Below are positions 45,200 to 53,833 of a DNA stretch of 64,000 nucleotides, one piece after another. Source of the stretch: Clostridia bacterium (lineage in GTDB: Bacteria; Bacillota; Clostridia; Oscillospirales; Acutalibacteraceae); NCBI GenBank assembly GCA_017403065.1, contig JAFQOT010000004.1, positions 62,001-126,000 on the forward strand, given 5' to 3'. Position 1 is the first letter of the stretch; every line of letters begins with the position of its first letter. The translations under genes were made by a program, and so were the position numbers. Under the pieces are notes generated by a model, which ran no database searches, was not told where the DNA came from, and saw only the letters and a list, made by a program, of their open reading frames with translations.

Positions 45200-45364
45200 A
45201 TGACATTCGCACTACAAACATTATTTGAATTAGCTTTAGTGATAATAGCTTTTTGGTGTATATTTAACGAAGACCGTCTTATAGCTTTTGAAAAAAATCT
45301 TGCTTCCCTTATTCGCAGAAAACGTTTAAAGGTAGTAAGAAACAAGGCTTTAGAAAACATCTAA
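45200..45364 (+). CDS. 54-residue SOS-controlled membrane protein, candidate division inhibitor
   Basis: No family is recognised. The reading frame starts at an ATG eight bases after GGGAGG and encodes 54 residues. There is one transmembrane helix near the N-terminus (about residues 6-22), then an acidic turn (NEDR), an amphipathic segment, a strongly basic stretch (RRKRLKVVR) and a short tail. The charge pattern predicts the C-terminus in the cytoplasm. A consensus promoter and a perfect LexA box precede it, and a strong terminator follows, so it is a single-gene SOS unit. It lies tail-to-tail with mfd. SOS-induced single-helix proteins in other bacteria (YneA, SidA) inhibit division; a similar role is inferred. 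Confidence 0.75.
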   Translation: MTFALQTLFELALVIIAFWCIFNEDRLIAFEKNLASLIRRKRLKVVRNKALENI

Positions 45365-45379
45365 TTTCTCTCAATATGT

Positions 45380-45415
45380 AAAAACAGAGTATTGAAAACC
45401 AATACTCTGTTTTTA
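45380..45415. terminator. Bidirectional terminator between the SOS gene and mfd
   Basis: ACAGAGTATTG and CAATACTCTGT form a perfect 11-bp stem with a five-base loop, with A-run on the left and TTTTATTTTA on the right, so it can end both convergent genes. Confidence 0.88.
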
Positions 45416-45417
45416 TT

Positions 45418-48400
45418 TTACAGTGCTTTTCCAAGCTCTACCACAAGCTCAGCCATTTTCTGCCCCTTATTAAGCCTTATAGTATACACAGGCTTATCCG
45501 ACACCTTAAGCATAAATCTACCTTTAAAATATGAAGAAAGCTTAGCCATTACCTCTGGCTGAATAGAGTTTATATGCAATATTGCCGAGGTTGCTGTTCC
45601 TGTTATTTCTGCAATTTTAGCCGAAGCAGCCTTGCTGCGAAGTATTGCTATATCGATGAGTCCCATTACCGAGTCAGGCGGCTCACCAAAACGGTCGCAA
45701 AGCTCGTCAATAACATCGCTTGCATCGTCATCTGTTCTTATTGCGGCAATTCGCTTGTAAATACCAAGACGAGCTGAAAGCGATTCTATATAATTCTCTG
45801 GTATATGGGCAGACACATTAAGGTCAATGGTACAGGGAATGTCATCCTCTACCGTTATACCATTTTCCTCGTTTACGGCATCTGATAACAGCTTCAAATA
45901 CATATCGTATCCAACCGATTCCATATTTCCGTGCTGGTCACCGCCTAAGATACTGCCCGCTCCCCTGATTTCAAGGTCACGCATAGCAATTCTAAAGCCC
46001 GAACCGAATTCTGTATACTCACGTATTGCCTCAAGCCGTTTAGAAGCCACCTCTGAAAGCTGACGGTTCTGTGGAAAACAGAAATATGCGTACGCTCTTC
46101 TGGGGGAGCGTCCCACTCTGCCTCTTAACTGATGCAACTGAGAAAGTCCCATACGGTCGGCATCCTCGATAATCAGCGTATTAGCATTAGGTACATCCAC
46201 ACCCGTTTCAATAATTGTTGTGCAGACTAAAACATCAATTTCGTGCTCTAAAAGCTGACGCCAAATATTCGTAAGCTCATCCTCACTCATTTTACCGTGA
46301 GCAACGCCGATATTTACATCGGGTAATTTTTGCTTTAATCTTACGGCGCAACGTTCTATACTATCAACCCTATTGTGTAGATAATACACCTGCCCGCCAC
46401 GTCGGATTTCTCTGTTTATAGCGTCAATTATTACACCCTGATTATACTCCATAACATAGGTCTGAACAGGATGTCTGTCCCCCGGTGCCTCATCAATGGA
46501 GGACATATCCCTCAGCCCTGACATAGCCATATTCAAGGTTCGCGGAATCGGGGTGGCACTTAAGGTTAAAATATCCACAAAAGGATAAAGTTCCTTTAGC
46601 CTTTCTTTTTGGGCAACACCAAAGCGTTGCTCCTCGTCAATAATTACAAGACCTATATTTTTAAAGGCTACATCCTTAGAAATTAGACGGTGTGTGCCCA
46701 CAACCATATCAAGTCTGCCACACTTTAAATCGGCAACTATCTTTTCTTGCTGTTTAGGAGAAACAAATCTGTTTAAAAGCTTTACAGTTATGGGCATATC
46801 GCCAAATCTGCGTACAATAGTATTATAGTGCTGCATAGCAAGTATAGTAGTAGGCACTAATAAAGCGCACTGCTTACCCTCGCTTATACACTTAAAGGCG
46901 GCACGCAAGGCTACCTCAGTTTTTCCAAAGCCAACATCTCCGCAAAGCAGTCGATCCATTGGAACGTCCCGTTGCATATCCCTCTTTATTTCGTCAATAC
47001 ATCTTAATTGGTCTTCGGTTTCCTCATATTCAAAACGTCTTTCAAAATCATTCTGCAAATCTGTATCAGGGCCAAAGGCGTAACCCTTAACCGACATTCT
47101 CTTAGCATAAAGAGCCGTCAACTGCTTAGCCATATCACGAACAGCCTTTTTAACGCGACTACGTGTTTTTTGCCATTCGCTTCCACCCAAACGATTAAGC
47201 TTGATTGTGCCCTCCTCTGTAGCGGCGCCAATATAACGTGATACCAAATCAAGCTGTGTTACAGGTACATACAACACATCACTCTTAGCATATTTGATTT
47301 TTATATAGTCCTTTGTTACACCTTGATTTGTAATACGGTTTATACCATCAAAAATACCGATACCGTGAGCCTCGTGAACAACATAATCACCCTTTTTAAG
47401 CTCATCTAACGAGCCGATTTCCTGTGAGTTTTTAGGTCTTTTACGAGCCTTTTTTCCCTCACCCGATATATATCGGTGGGTAACAAGCATAAATTTTTCA
47501 CTAGGAATTTCAAAACCGCTTGAAAGACCACCTAAAGTTACCGTAACCCCGCTTTTTATCACGCACGGATTTTCTTCAAATACCGACTTTATCCCTCTGT
47601 CATTAAGCTCGCCGTTTAAAACCCTTGCGGCTCGGCTTTCCCCTGCAAGAATAACTACCCTTCCCCCTTGCTGTGATATATATTCTATATCCTCACAAAG
47701 AATATTAACATCACCGCTCCAGGCAGTTGACCTCTTATAATTAAAGTTTATAATATCCTTAATTTTCAACTCATAATTACTTCTTGGGAAGTTTTCAAGT
47801 AAAATTCCTTTTTCAACAGCTGTCCAAAAATCAGTTTTAGAAAGCCAAAGTTCTGCCGTACCTTTTGATAGAAAGCCCTCTTCAAAATAGCTTTCTACGT
47901 CGGCTGAATTTTGTATCTCTATTGACTTAAATTTTTCGGTTATATTCCCAGCTTCACTTACAAAGAAAATACAGTCGCCTAAATAATCCAAAACTGTTTC
48001 TCTGCCTGGGTAGATAAAAGGCAAATATCTGTCAGGTGAAATAGAAATTCCATTTTTTAAAGCCGCAATATCCGATGATATTATCTGTTTTTGGGTAGAG
48101 TTCAGAGAGCTTTCATTCTGTAAATAATGCTCTAATTCTTCTGCTAATTGGGTATTATTATACAAAACCTCGCAAGCGGGGGTAACAATTATTGAATCAA
48201 TGTTTTCGGTGCGTCTTTGGCTATCAATATCAAAAAACGAAATACCGTCGATTTCATCGCCCCAAAACTCAATTCTGCAAGGATTTTGCGCGCTTATCGG
48301 AAAAACATCAAAAATACCGCCGCGAATAGAAAATTGACCCTGTCCCTCACAGATTTCACTTCGGGTATAGCCCGCATTTAAAAGCCTTTCGGTCAACGCA

Positions 48401-48846
48401 TCTATTTCGATTATATCCCCTGATTTTAAAATAAATTTTGAACTGCTCAAAATTTCAGGTGGGATAGTATACTGAATAGCGGCTGATACAGAAAGTGTCA
48501 AAACCTGAAAATCCCCATCAGCAATAGCTGATAGGGTGTCTATTCTTTTATGCTCGTACTCTCTCGAATAACCCGAAAGATTACCTATGCAGTAATCTCT
48601 CAAAGGAAAATTCAATGTTTTGATGCCTAAAGAACTTAAGTCGTTAGCTAATTCATTAGCCGAGGCTTCATCCTGAGTTATTACAACAGCTTTTTTCGAT
48701 AAATGCGCCACAATGGCATCTACTACCGCCGCCTTATGAATATGGGAAAGACCCGTACACGCTAAAGGCAGTCGCCCCTTTTCAATATCCGATAAAAGCA
48801 GGTTGTAATCAGGGTCCCTCTTTAGTATTTGGTTTAAGAATTTCAT
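45418..48846 (-). CDS. mfd: Transcription-repair coupling factor Mfd
   Basis: Removes RNA polymerase stalled at DNA damage and recruits the UvrAB system. The 1142-residue product has all parts: the N-terminal UvrB-like module, the RNA polymerase interaction domain near residue 480 (KKGDYVVHEAHGIGIFDGI), and the translocase with GDVGFGKTEVALRA, DEEQRFGV and TLSATPIPRTL. The TRG motif region and the C-terminal autoinhibitory domain complete it. It lies seven bases after pth, the Bacillus order (pth-mfd). Confidence 0.98.
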   Translation of the reverse strand: MKFLNQILKRDPDYNLLLSDIEKGRLPLACTGLSHIHKAAVVDAIVAHLSKKAVVITQDEASANELANDLSSLGIKTLNFPLRDYCIGNLSGYSREYEHKRIDTLSAIADGDFQVLTLSVSAAIQYTIPPEILSSSKFILKSGDIIEIDALTERLLNAGYTRSEICEGQGQFSIRGGIFDVFPISAQNPCRIEFWGDEIDGISFFDIDSQRRTENIDSIIVTPACEVLYNNTQLAEELEHYLQNESSLNSTQKQIISSDIAALKNGISISPDRYLPFIYPGRETVLDYLGDCIFFVSEAGNITEKFKSIEIQNSADVESYFEEGFLSKGTAELWLSKTDFWTAVEKGILLENFPRSNYELKIKDIINFNYKRSTAWSGDVNILCEDIEYISQQGGRVVILAGESRAARVLNGELNDRGIKSVFEENPCVIKSGVTVTLGGLSSGFEIPSEKFMLVTHRYISGEGKKARKRPKNSQEIGSLDELKKGDYVVHEAHGIGIFDGINRITNQGVTKDYIKIKYAKSDVLYVPVTQLDLVSRYIGAATEEGTIKLNRLGGSEWQKTRSRVKKAVRDMAKQLTALYAKRMSVKGYAFGPDTDLQNDFERRFEYEETEDQLRCIDEIKRDMQRDVPMDRLLCGDVGFGKTEVALRAAFKCISEGKQCALLVPTTILAMQHYNTIVRRFGDMPITVKLLNRFVSPKQQEKIVADLKCGRLDMVVGTHRLISKDVAFKNIGLVIIDEEQRFGVAQKERLKELYPFVDILTLSATPIPRTLNMAMSGLRDMSSIDEAPGDRHPVQTYVMEYNQGVIIDAINREIRRGGQVYYLHNRVDSIERCAVRLKQKLPDVNIGVAHGKMSEDELTNIWRQLLEHEIDVLVCTTIIETGVDVPNANTLIIEDADRMGLSQLHQLRGRVGRSPRRAYAYFCFPQNRQLSEVASKRLEAIREYTEFGSGFRIAMRDLEIRGAGSILGGDQHGNMESVGYDMYLKLLSDAVNEENGITVEDDIPCTIDLNVSAHIPENYIESLSARLGIYKRIAAIRTDDDASDVIDELCDRFGEPPDSVMGLIDIAILRSKAASAKIAEITGTATSAILHINSIQPEVMAKLSSYFKGRFMLKVSDKPVYTIRLNKGQKMAELVVELGKAL

Positions 48847-48853
48847 AAATACC

Positions 48854-49441
48854 TCAGTTATTATATTTGTTCATTGCCGAATCAATACCCCGACTGATAA
48901 TTTCTTTAATTGCCTTGACCGACCTTTCAATAGATTTATCTAAATCCTCACTAAGCTCTTGAGGAAATTTACCCAAAACCCAGCTTATAACATCATAATC
49001 AGGTCTTGGCTTTTTTCCAACACCGATTTTGATACGGGCAAATTCCTCAGTTCCTAAATGCTCGATTATATCACGTATACCGTTGTGTCCACCGTGACTT
49101 CCCTTGCGTCTTATCCTGATTTTACCAACATCAAGCATCATATCATCGCAAAGAATAATAATATTTTCCAAAGGTATTTTGTAAAAATTCTTTGCTGCCG
49201 CCACCGCCGTGCCAGAATTATTCATAAAGGTTTCTGGCTTTAACACAAGTATACGCTTATCCTTAAGCTTAAATTCGCCGCAAACACCATTAAATTTGCG
49301 TTTTGTGAATTTAAAATCCTCTTTATCGGCTAATAAATCAACCGCCATAAATCCCGCATTGTGTCGCGTTTTTTCGTATTCTGCCCCTGGATTTCCAAGC
49401 CCTACTATCAGCCAATCATAAGTGGATTTCTTAAAAATCAT
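48854..49441 (-). CDS. pth: Peptidyl-tRNA hydrolase
   Basis: Frees tRNA from dropped-off peptidyl-tRNA. The 195-residue product has the family motifs GLGNPGAEYEKTRHNAGF (with the catalytic His), KPETFMNNSG and GGHNGIRDI. A conserved promoter precedes it and mfd follows. Confidence 0.97.
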   Translation of the reverse strand: MIFKKSTYDWLIVGLGNPGAEYEKTRHNAGFMAVDLLADKEDFKFTKRKFNGVCGEFKLKDKRILVLKPETFMNNSGTAVAAAKNFYKIPLENIIILCDDMMLDVGKIRIRRKGSHGGHNGIRDIIEHLGTEEFARIKIGVGKKPRPDYDVISWVLGKFPQELSEDLDKSIERSVKAIKEIISRGIDSAMNKYNN

Positions 49442-49477
49442 TTTTCTACCTCGTTTATAATTTTAAAACTTATAGCT

Positions 49478-49506
49478 ATTATACTATAAAATTCTCACAT
49501 TTACAA
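49478..49506 (-). promoter_or_regulatory. Sigma A promoter of pth-mfd
   Basis: Reverse-strand TTGTAA (49501-49506), 17 bp, perfect TATAAT (49478-49483), 37 bp above the pth start. Confidence 0.75.
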
Positions 49507-49581
49507 TTATTTTATAAAAAGCAAATTAAAACTGCGAACAAATTAAATAAAATAATAAAATCAGCTTTTGTTTTATGATGA

Positions 49582-49633
49582 AACTAAAAAAGAACTACCC
49601 CTATTTGCGCTCATAGCACAAATAGGGGTAGTT
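49582..49633 (-). terminator. Terminator of the pyruvate:ferredoxin oxidoreductase gene
   Basis: AACTACCCCTATTTG and CAAATAGGGGTAGTT form a perfect 15-bp stem with an 11-base loop. On the reverse strand CTTTTTTAG follows. Confidence 0.9.
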
Positions 49634-49665
49634 TAAATTAAGTGCGCTTTAATATTAAGGATAAA

Positions 49666-52600
49666 TTATTGTTTACCGTAAAGCTCTACAAGCTTTTCGA
49701 GATGAGCGCGACGAGCCTTTGCAGCCTCAGAAGCTCTTTCAAACAATTCTTCTGCACGATCAGGGAATGAGCGTGTAAGAGAAGAATAACGAGCCTCGCC
49801 CATAATAAACTCCTTATAATCAGCAGTTGCAGGCTTGCTGTCAAGGCTGAATGGGTTTTTGCCCTCTGCCTTAAGAGCAGGATTATAACGGAACATATCC
49901 CAATATCCGCAAGCAACAGCCTTCTTCATTTCTTTCTGGCAGTTAACCATACCGCCCTTAATAGAATGCATTTCGCAAGGAGCGTAGCAGATAACGATTG
50001 ATGGACCGTTGTATGCTTCAGCTTCCTTAATTGCTTTAAGTGTCTGATTCATATCAGCGCCCATAGCAACCTGTGCTACATATACATAACCGTAGGACAT
50101 TGCAATTTCAGCAAGGCTCTTCTTGTTGATAGCCTTACCTGCAGCAGCGAACTGAGCAACCTGACCGATGTTAGAAGCCTTAGAAGCCTGACCGCCTGTG
50201 TTAGAGTAAACCTCGGTATCAAATACCATAATATTTACATCTTCACCGGTAGCTAAAACGTGGTCAACACCGCCGAAGCCGATATCGTATGCCCAACCGT
50301 CACCGCCGAAGATCCATACAGATTTCTTAGAAAGGTATTCTTTCTTAGCAAGAACAGCAGGAGCTGTAGGACAACCTGCAGCAGCAGCCTTTTCGATTTC
50401 CGCAATAAGAGCATCGGTAGCAGCAGAGTTCTTAGCACCGTCATTAACAGTTGCAAGATAAGCCTCAGCAGCAGCCTTGAACTCATCAGAAGCCTTGTCA
50501 GAAGCAGCCATCTCTTTAATCTGGTCAATAAGACCTAAACGGATAGCGTTCTGACCTAAATACATACCGTAACCGTGTTCAGCGTTGTCTTCAAAGAGTG
50601 AGTTAGCCCAAGCAGGACCCTGACCCTTAGCATTTACAGTGTATGGTGATGTAGCAGCAGGACCGCCCCAGATTGAAGAACAACCTGTAGCATTCGAGAT
50701 GTACATTCTGTCGCCGAATAACTGGGTAACAAGACGAGCATAAGCAGTTTCAGCACAACCTGCGCAAGAACCTGAGAACTCGAGTAAAGGCTTTTTAAAC
50801 TGAGAAGAAATAAGGTTTGCATCGGTAGCAATACCGTCTTTCTCAGTAACGTTAGCAACACAGTAATCAAATACTTCCTGTTGGGCAAGCTGAGATTCCT
50901 GAGATACCATCTTGAGTGAGTTTGTAGGACATTCGCCAACGCAAACGCCACATCCCATACAGTCAAGAGGAGAAACAGTCATAGTATAAGCATAACCCTT
51001 GTTGGTTACGAGCTTTTCTTTTTCTGCAATCTTTATGTTTGCAGGAGCATTTGCCTTTTCATCAGCAGACAAAGCGTATGGACGAATTGTAGCATGAGGA
51101 CAAACAAATGCGCACTTGTTACAACCAATACAGGTTTCGTTGTTCCACTCTGGAACCATAACAGCAACACCGCGCTTCTCGTGAGCAGCTGCACCCTGTT
51201 CAAATGTACCGTCAGCGTGATCGATAAATGCTGAAACAGGTAAAGCGTCACCGTTCATAAGAGCTACAGGCTTCATAATGCCGTCAACCATCTTGTCAAG
51301 CTTAGAAGCATCAGACTTTGAAACTACTACTGCATCATCGGTAGCATTTGCCCACTCAGCAGGAACATCAATCTTAACATAAGCGGTAGCACCTGCATCG
51401 ATAGCCTTTTCGTTCATTTCAACGATTTCTTTACCCTTCTTCATGAACTTCTGAGCTTTTTCCTTCATATAGCCGATAGCCTCAGCCTCAGGAAGAACCT
51501 TAGAAAGTGAGAAGAATGCAGACTGAAGAACAGTATTTGTACGTTTGCCAAGACCAATTTGAGCTGCAAGGTCAATAGCGTTAACAGTGTAAAGCTGAAT
51601 ATTGTTCTTAGCAATATAGCGCTTTGCCTCAGCAGGCATATGCTTATCAAGCTCTTCAGCAGTCCACTGGCAGTTGATAAGGAATACACCGCCGGGTTTA
51701 ACGTCGTTAACCATCTTGTAACCCTTGATTACATAAGATGGGTTATGACAAGCAACAAAGTCAGCTTTGTTTATATAGTAAGGACTCTTAATTGGCTTGT
51801 CACCGAATCTTAAGTGAGAAATTGTGATACCGCCTGTTTTCTTAGAGTCATACTGGAAGTAAGCTTGAACATATTTATCAGTATGGTCACCGATAATCTT
51901 AATAGAGTCTTTGTTAGCGCCAACTGTACCGTCACCGCCGAGACCCCAGAACTTACATTCGATAGTACCTTCAGCAGCTGTATTTGGAGCTTCTTCTTCT
52001 GGGAGAGAAAGACCTGTAACATCGTCGGTAATACCTATTGTGAAGTTGTGCTTTGGATTTTCAGCCAAAGCCTTAAATACTGCAAAAATGCTTGAAGGAG
52101 GAGTGTCCTTAGAGCCAAGACCGTAACGTCCGCCTACAACTGTATCAATCTTTCTGCCTGTTGCGGAAAGAGCTGCAACAACATCTAAGTAAAGAGGCTC
52201 ACCAAGAGCACCTGGTTCTTTTGTTCTGTCAAGAACAGCAATCTTCTTAACAGTAGATGGAATAGCCTCAACCAATTTTTCAGCAGAGAAAGGACGGTAA
52301 AGACGAACCTTAACAAGACCAACCTTTTCACCTGCAGCTAACATATAATCAATAACTTCTTCTGCAACGTCGCAAACAGAGCCCATAGCAATAATAATGC
52401 GCTCTGCATCTTCTGCGCCGTAATAGTTAAAGAGCTTATAGTCAGTGCCGAGTTTGGCATTAACCTTGTCCATATATTCCTCAACAATAGCAGGAACTGC
52501 ATCATAATACTTGTTGCAAGCCTCACGGTGCTGGAAGAAAATATCTCCGTTTTCGTGAGAACCGCGCATTACAGGATGCTCTGGATTAAGAGCGCGCTTA

Positions 52601-53211
52601 CGGAATTCTGCAACAGCATCCATATCGCACATTTCTTTAAGGTCTTCAAAATCCCAAACCTGAATTTTCTGAATTTCGTGAGATGTACGGAAACCGTCAA
52701 AGAAATTGAGGAAAGGAACACGACCCTTAATAGCAGCAAGGTGAGCTACAGCGCCTAAGTCCATAACTTCCTGAGTGTTGGTTTCAGCAAGCATTGCGAA
52801 GCCTGTCTGACGGCAAGCATAAACGTCTGAATGGTCGCCGAAAATATTAAGCGCATGAGAAGCTACGCAACGAGCTGATACGTGGAATACGCAAGGTAAT
52901 AATTCACCTGCGATTTTATACATATTCGGGATCATAAGTAAAAGACCCTGAGAAGCAGTATAAGTAGTGGTAAGAGCACCGGCATTAAGTGAGCCGTGAA
53001 CTGTACCTGCAGCGCCTGCTTCGGACTGCATTTCGGAAACCTTAACGGTTGTTCCAAAGATGTTTTTCAGACCTTGAGCTGACCATTGGTCAACATAGTC
53101 TGCCATTGGGCTGGACGGAGTAATAGGATAAATACCGGCTACTTCTGTAAACGCATAGGAAACATGAGCAGCAGCATTATTACCGTCCATCGTCTTGAAT
53201 TTTCTTGACAA
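49666..53211 (-). CDS. nifJ: Pyruvate:ferredoxin (flavodoxin) oxidoreductase
   Basis: Oxidises pyruvate to acetyl-CoA and CO2, reducing ferredoxin; the central step of anaerobic fermentation. The 1181-residue single-chain enzyme has the N-terminal pyruvate domain (AGIYPITPSSPMADYVDQWS). Next are the gamma domain (WGLGGDGTVGANK) and two 4Fe-4S motifs (CIGCNKCAFVCP and CMGCGVCVGECP). The thiamine domain has CSGCAETAYARL and GGDGWAYDIGFGGVDH. A strong promoter and terminator make it monocistronic. Codons look typical of a highly expressed gene. Confidence 0.97.
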   Translation of the reverse strand: MSRKFKTMDGNNAAAHVSYAFTEVAGIYPITPSSPMADYVDQWSAQGLKNIFGTTVKVSEMQSEAGAAGTVHGSLNAGALTTTYTASQGLLLMIPNMYKIAGELLPCVFHVSARCVASHALNIFGDHSDVYACRQTGFAMLAETNTQEVMDLGAVAHLAAIKGRVPFLNFFDGFRTSHEIQKIQVWDFEDLKEMCDMDAVAEFRKRALNPEHPVMRGSHENGDIFFQHREACNKYYDAVPAIVEEYMDKVNAKLGTDYKLFNYYGAEDAERIIIAMGSVCDVAEEVIDYMLAAGEKVGLVKVRLYRPFSAEKLVEAIPSTVKKIAVLDRTKEPGALGEPLYLDVVAALSATGRKIDTVVGGRYGLGSKDTPPSSIFAVFKALAENPKHNFTIGITDDVTGLSLPEEEAPNTAAEGTIECKFWGLGGDGTVGANKDSIKIIGDHTDKYVQAYFQYDSKKTGGITISHLRFGDKPIKSPYYINKADFVACHNPSYVIKGYKMVNDVKPGGVFLINCQWTAEELDKHMPAEAKRYIAKNNIQLYTVNAIDLAAQIGLGKRTNTVLQSAFFSLSKVLPEAEAIGYMKEKAQKFMKKGKEIVEMNEKAIDAGATAYVKIDVPAEWANATDDAVVVSKSDASKLDKMVDGIMKPVALMNGDALPVSAFIDHADGTFEQGAAAHEKRGVAVMVPEWNNETCIGCNKCAFVCPHATIRPYALSADEKANAPANIKIAEKEKLVTNKGYAYTMTVSPLDCMGCGVCVGECPTNSLKMVSQESQLAQQEVFDYCVANVTEKDGIATDANLISSQFKKPLLEFSGSCAGCAETAYARLVTQLFGDRMYISNATGCSSIWGGPAATSPYTVNAKGQGPAWANSLFEDNAEHGYGMYLGQNAIRLGLIDQIKEMAASDKASDEFKAAAEAYLATVNDGAKNSAATDALIAEIEKAAAAGCPTAPAVLAKKEYLSKKSVWIFGGDGWAYDIGFGGVDHVLATGEDVNIMVFDTEVYSNTGGQASKASNIGQVAQFAAAGKAINKKSLAEIAMSYGYVYVAQVAMGADMNQTLKAIKEAEAYNGPSIVICYAPCEMHSIKGGMVNCQKEMKKAVACGYWDMFRYNPALKAEGKNPFSLDSKPATADYKEFIMGEARYSSLTRSFPDRAEELFERASEAAKARRAHLEKLVELYGKQ

Positions 53212-53279
53212 TTTAAATTCCTCCTACAAATTTTTGTTAGAAAATTTTTAAAAAACAATAAAAATTTTGTTCCTTAATA

Positions 53280-53308
53280 ATAATATCACTTTTTTGCAAT
53301 TTTGTAAA
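53280..53308 (-). promoter_or_regulatory. Promoter of the pyruvate:ferredoxin oxidoreductase gene
   Basis: Reverse-strand TTTACA (53303-53308), 17 bp, TATTAT (53280-53285). The roughly 60-base leader contains GTAGGAGGAA in front of the ATG. Confidence 0.65.
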
Positions 53309-53378
53309 TAAAAAATATTGGTTTTTTTGTTATTAAATATTATTATTATTAAATAAACATCCGCAAAACAAAAAAGCA

Positions 53379-53407
53379 TTGACATTTTCTGCTGTAATAT
53401 ATATAAT
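53379..53407 (+). promoter_or_regulatory. Sigma A promoter of the tRNA-Pro locus
   Basis: TTGACA (53379-53384), 17 bp, TATAAT (53402-53407): both perfect. It lies 256 bp above the mature tRNA and would produce a long 5' leader holding the duplicated tRNA 5' half. Confidence 0.8.
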
Positions 53408-53450
53408 TATAGAGCTATTTACATAGATTTGTTTTGTGAAATTCTATAGT

Positions 53451-53489
53451 AATTTAATATTTATATCGAGGCGTGGCTCAGTTTGGTAG
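53451..53489 (+). repeat. Duplicated 5' half of tRNA-Pro with its leader
   Basis: These 39 bases repeat 53648-53686 with one mismatch (A for G at 53465). They cover 14-16 bases of AT-rich leader and the first 23 bases of tRNA-Pro (acceptor strand and D-arm up to TTTGGTAG), then diverge completely. It is a tRNA fragment, not a working gene: no anticodon arm or 3' half follows. Confidence 0.85.
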
Positions 53490-53640
53490 CTTTGAGCCTA
53501 AGCGCATCCTTACGGATGATTAAGCGCGGGCGAAAAGGCGCCGCGGTCGAAAAAATTCGTCACTTTAAGACGAAAAATTTTTTCGGGCACCGCAAGAGTA
53601 AGCTGCGTCGCAGCGCGGACTGTATTTTTGTTTTTTATTT
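53490..53640. other. Structured non-coding insert between tRNA fragment and tRNA-Pro
   Basis: About 150 bases, richer in GC than their surroundings and dense in hairpins. They include GGCTCA/TGAGCC reaching back into the tRNA fragment, ATCC-TTAC-GGAT, a long imperfect stem (GCGGT-CGAAAAAATT-CGTC against GACGAAAAATTTTTTCG-GGCACCGC) and GCTGCG-T-CGCAGC. No open frame of note is present. It looks like a small repeat element or a decayed insertion. Its origin is unknown. Confidence 0.5.
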
Positions 53641-53663
53641 TGTTTAAAATTTAATATTTATGT

Positions 53664-53740
53664 CGAGGCGTGGCTCAGTTTGGTAGAGCGCTGCGTTCGG
53701 GACGCAGAGGCCGCAGGTTCAAATCCTGTCGCCTCGACCA
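53664..53740 (+). tRNA. tRNA-Pro (anticodon CGG)
   Basis: A 77-base cloverleaf with encoded CCA. The acceptor stem is CGAGGCG/CGCCTCG with discriminator A, and the D-arm is GCTCAGTTTGGTAGAGC. The anticodon arm CTGCG-TTCGGGA-CGCAG gives anticodon CGG with G37, and the T-arm is GCAGG-TTCAAAT-CCTGT. It follows the partial duplicate of its own 5' half. Confidence 0.95.
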
Positions 53741-53778
53741 AAAATCCGTGTTTCCCTATGGGAGACACGGATTTTTTA
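53741..53778. terminator. Bidirectional terminator of tRNA-Pro and phoR
   Basis: ATCCGTGT and ACACGGAT flank TTCCCTATGGGAG (inner stem TCCC/GGGA), with A-run on the left and TTTTTT on the right. It directly follows the tRNA and lies 56 bases after the phoR stop. Confidence 0.88.
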
Positions 53779-53833
53779 TGCCTTTTTCTTTGGTTAATGC
53801 ATAGTAATTTTTACACTACACAAAAATAGTATT

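Noticed and set aside
45127..45360. 77-codon reverse-strand frame opposite the small SOS gene
   Set aside because: The forward frame has the promoter, LexA box, ribosome site and terminator in the right order. The reverse frame has none of these and runs across the forward promoter.
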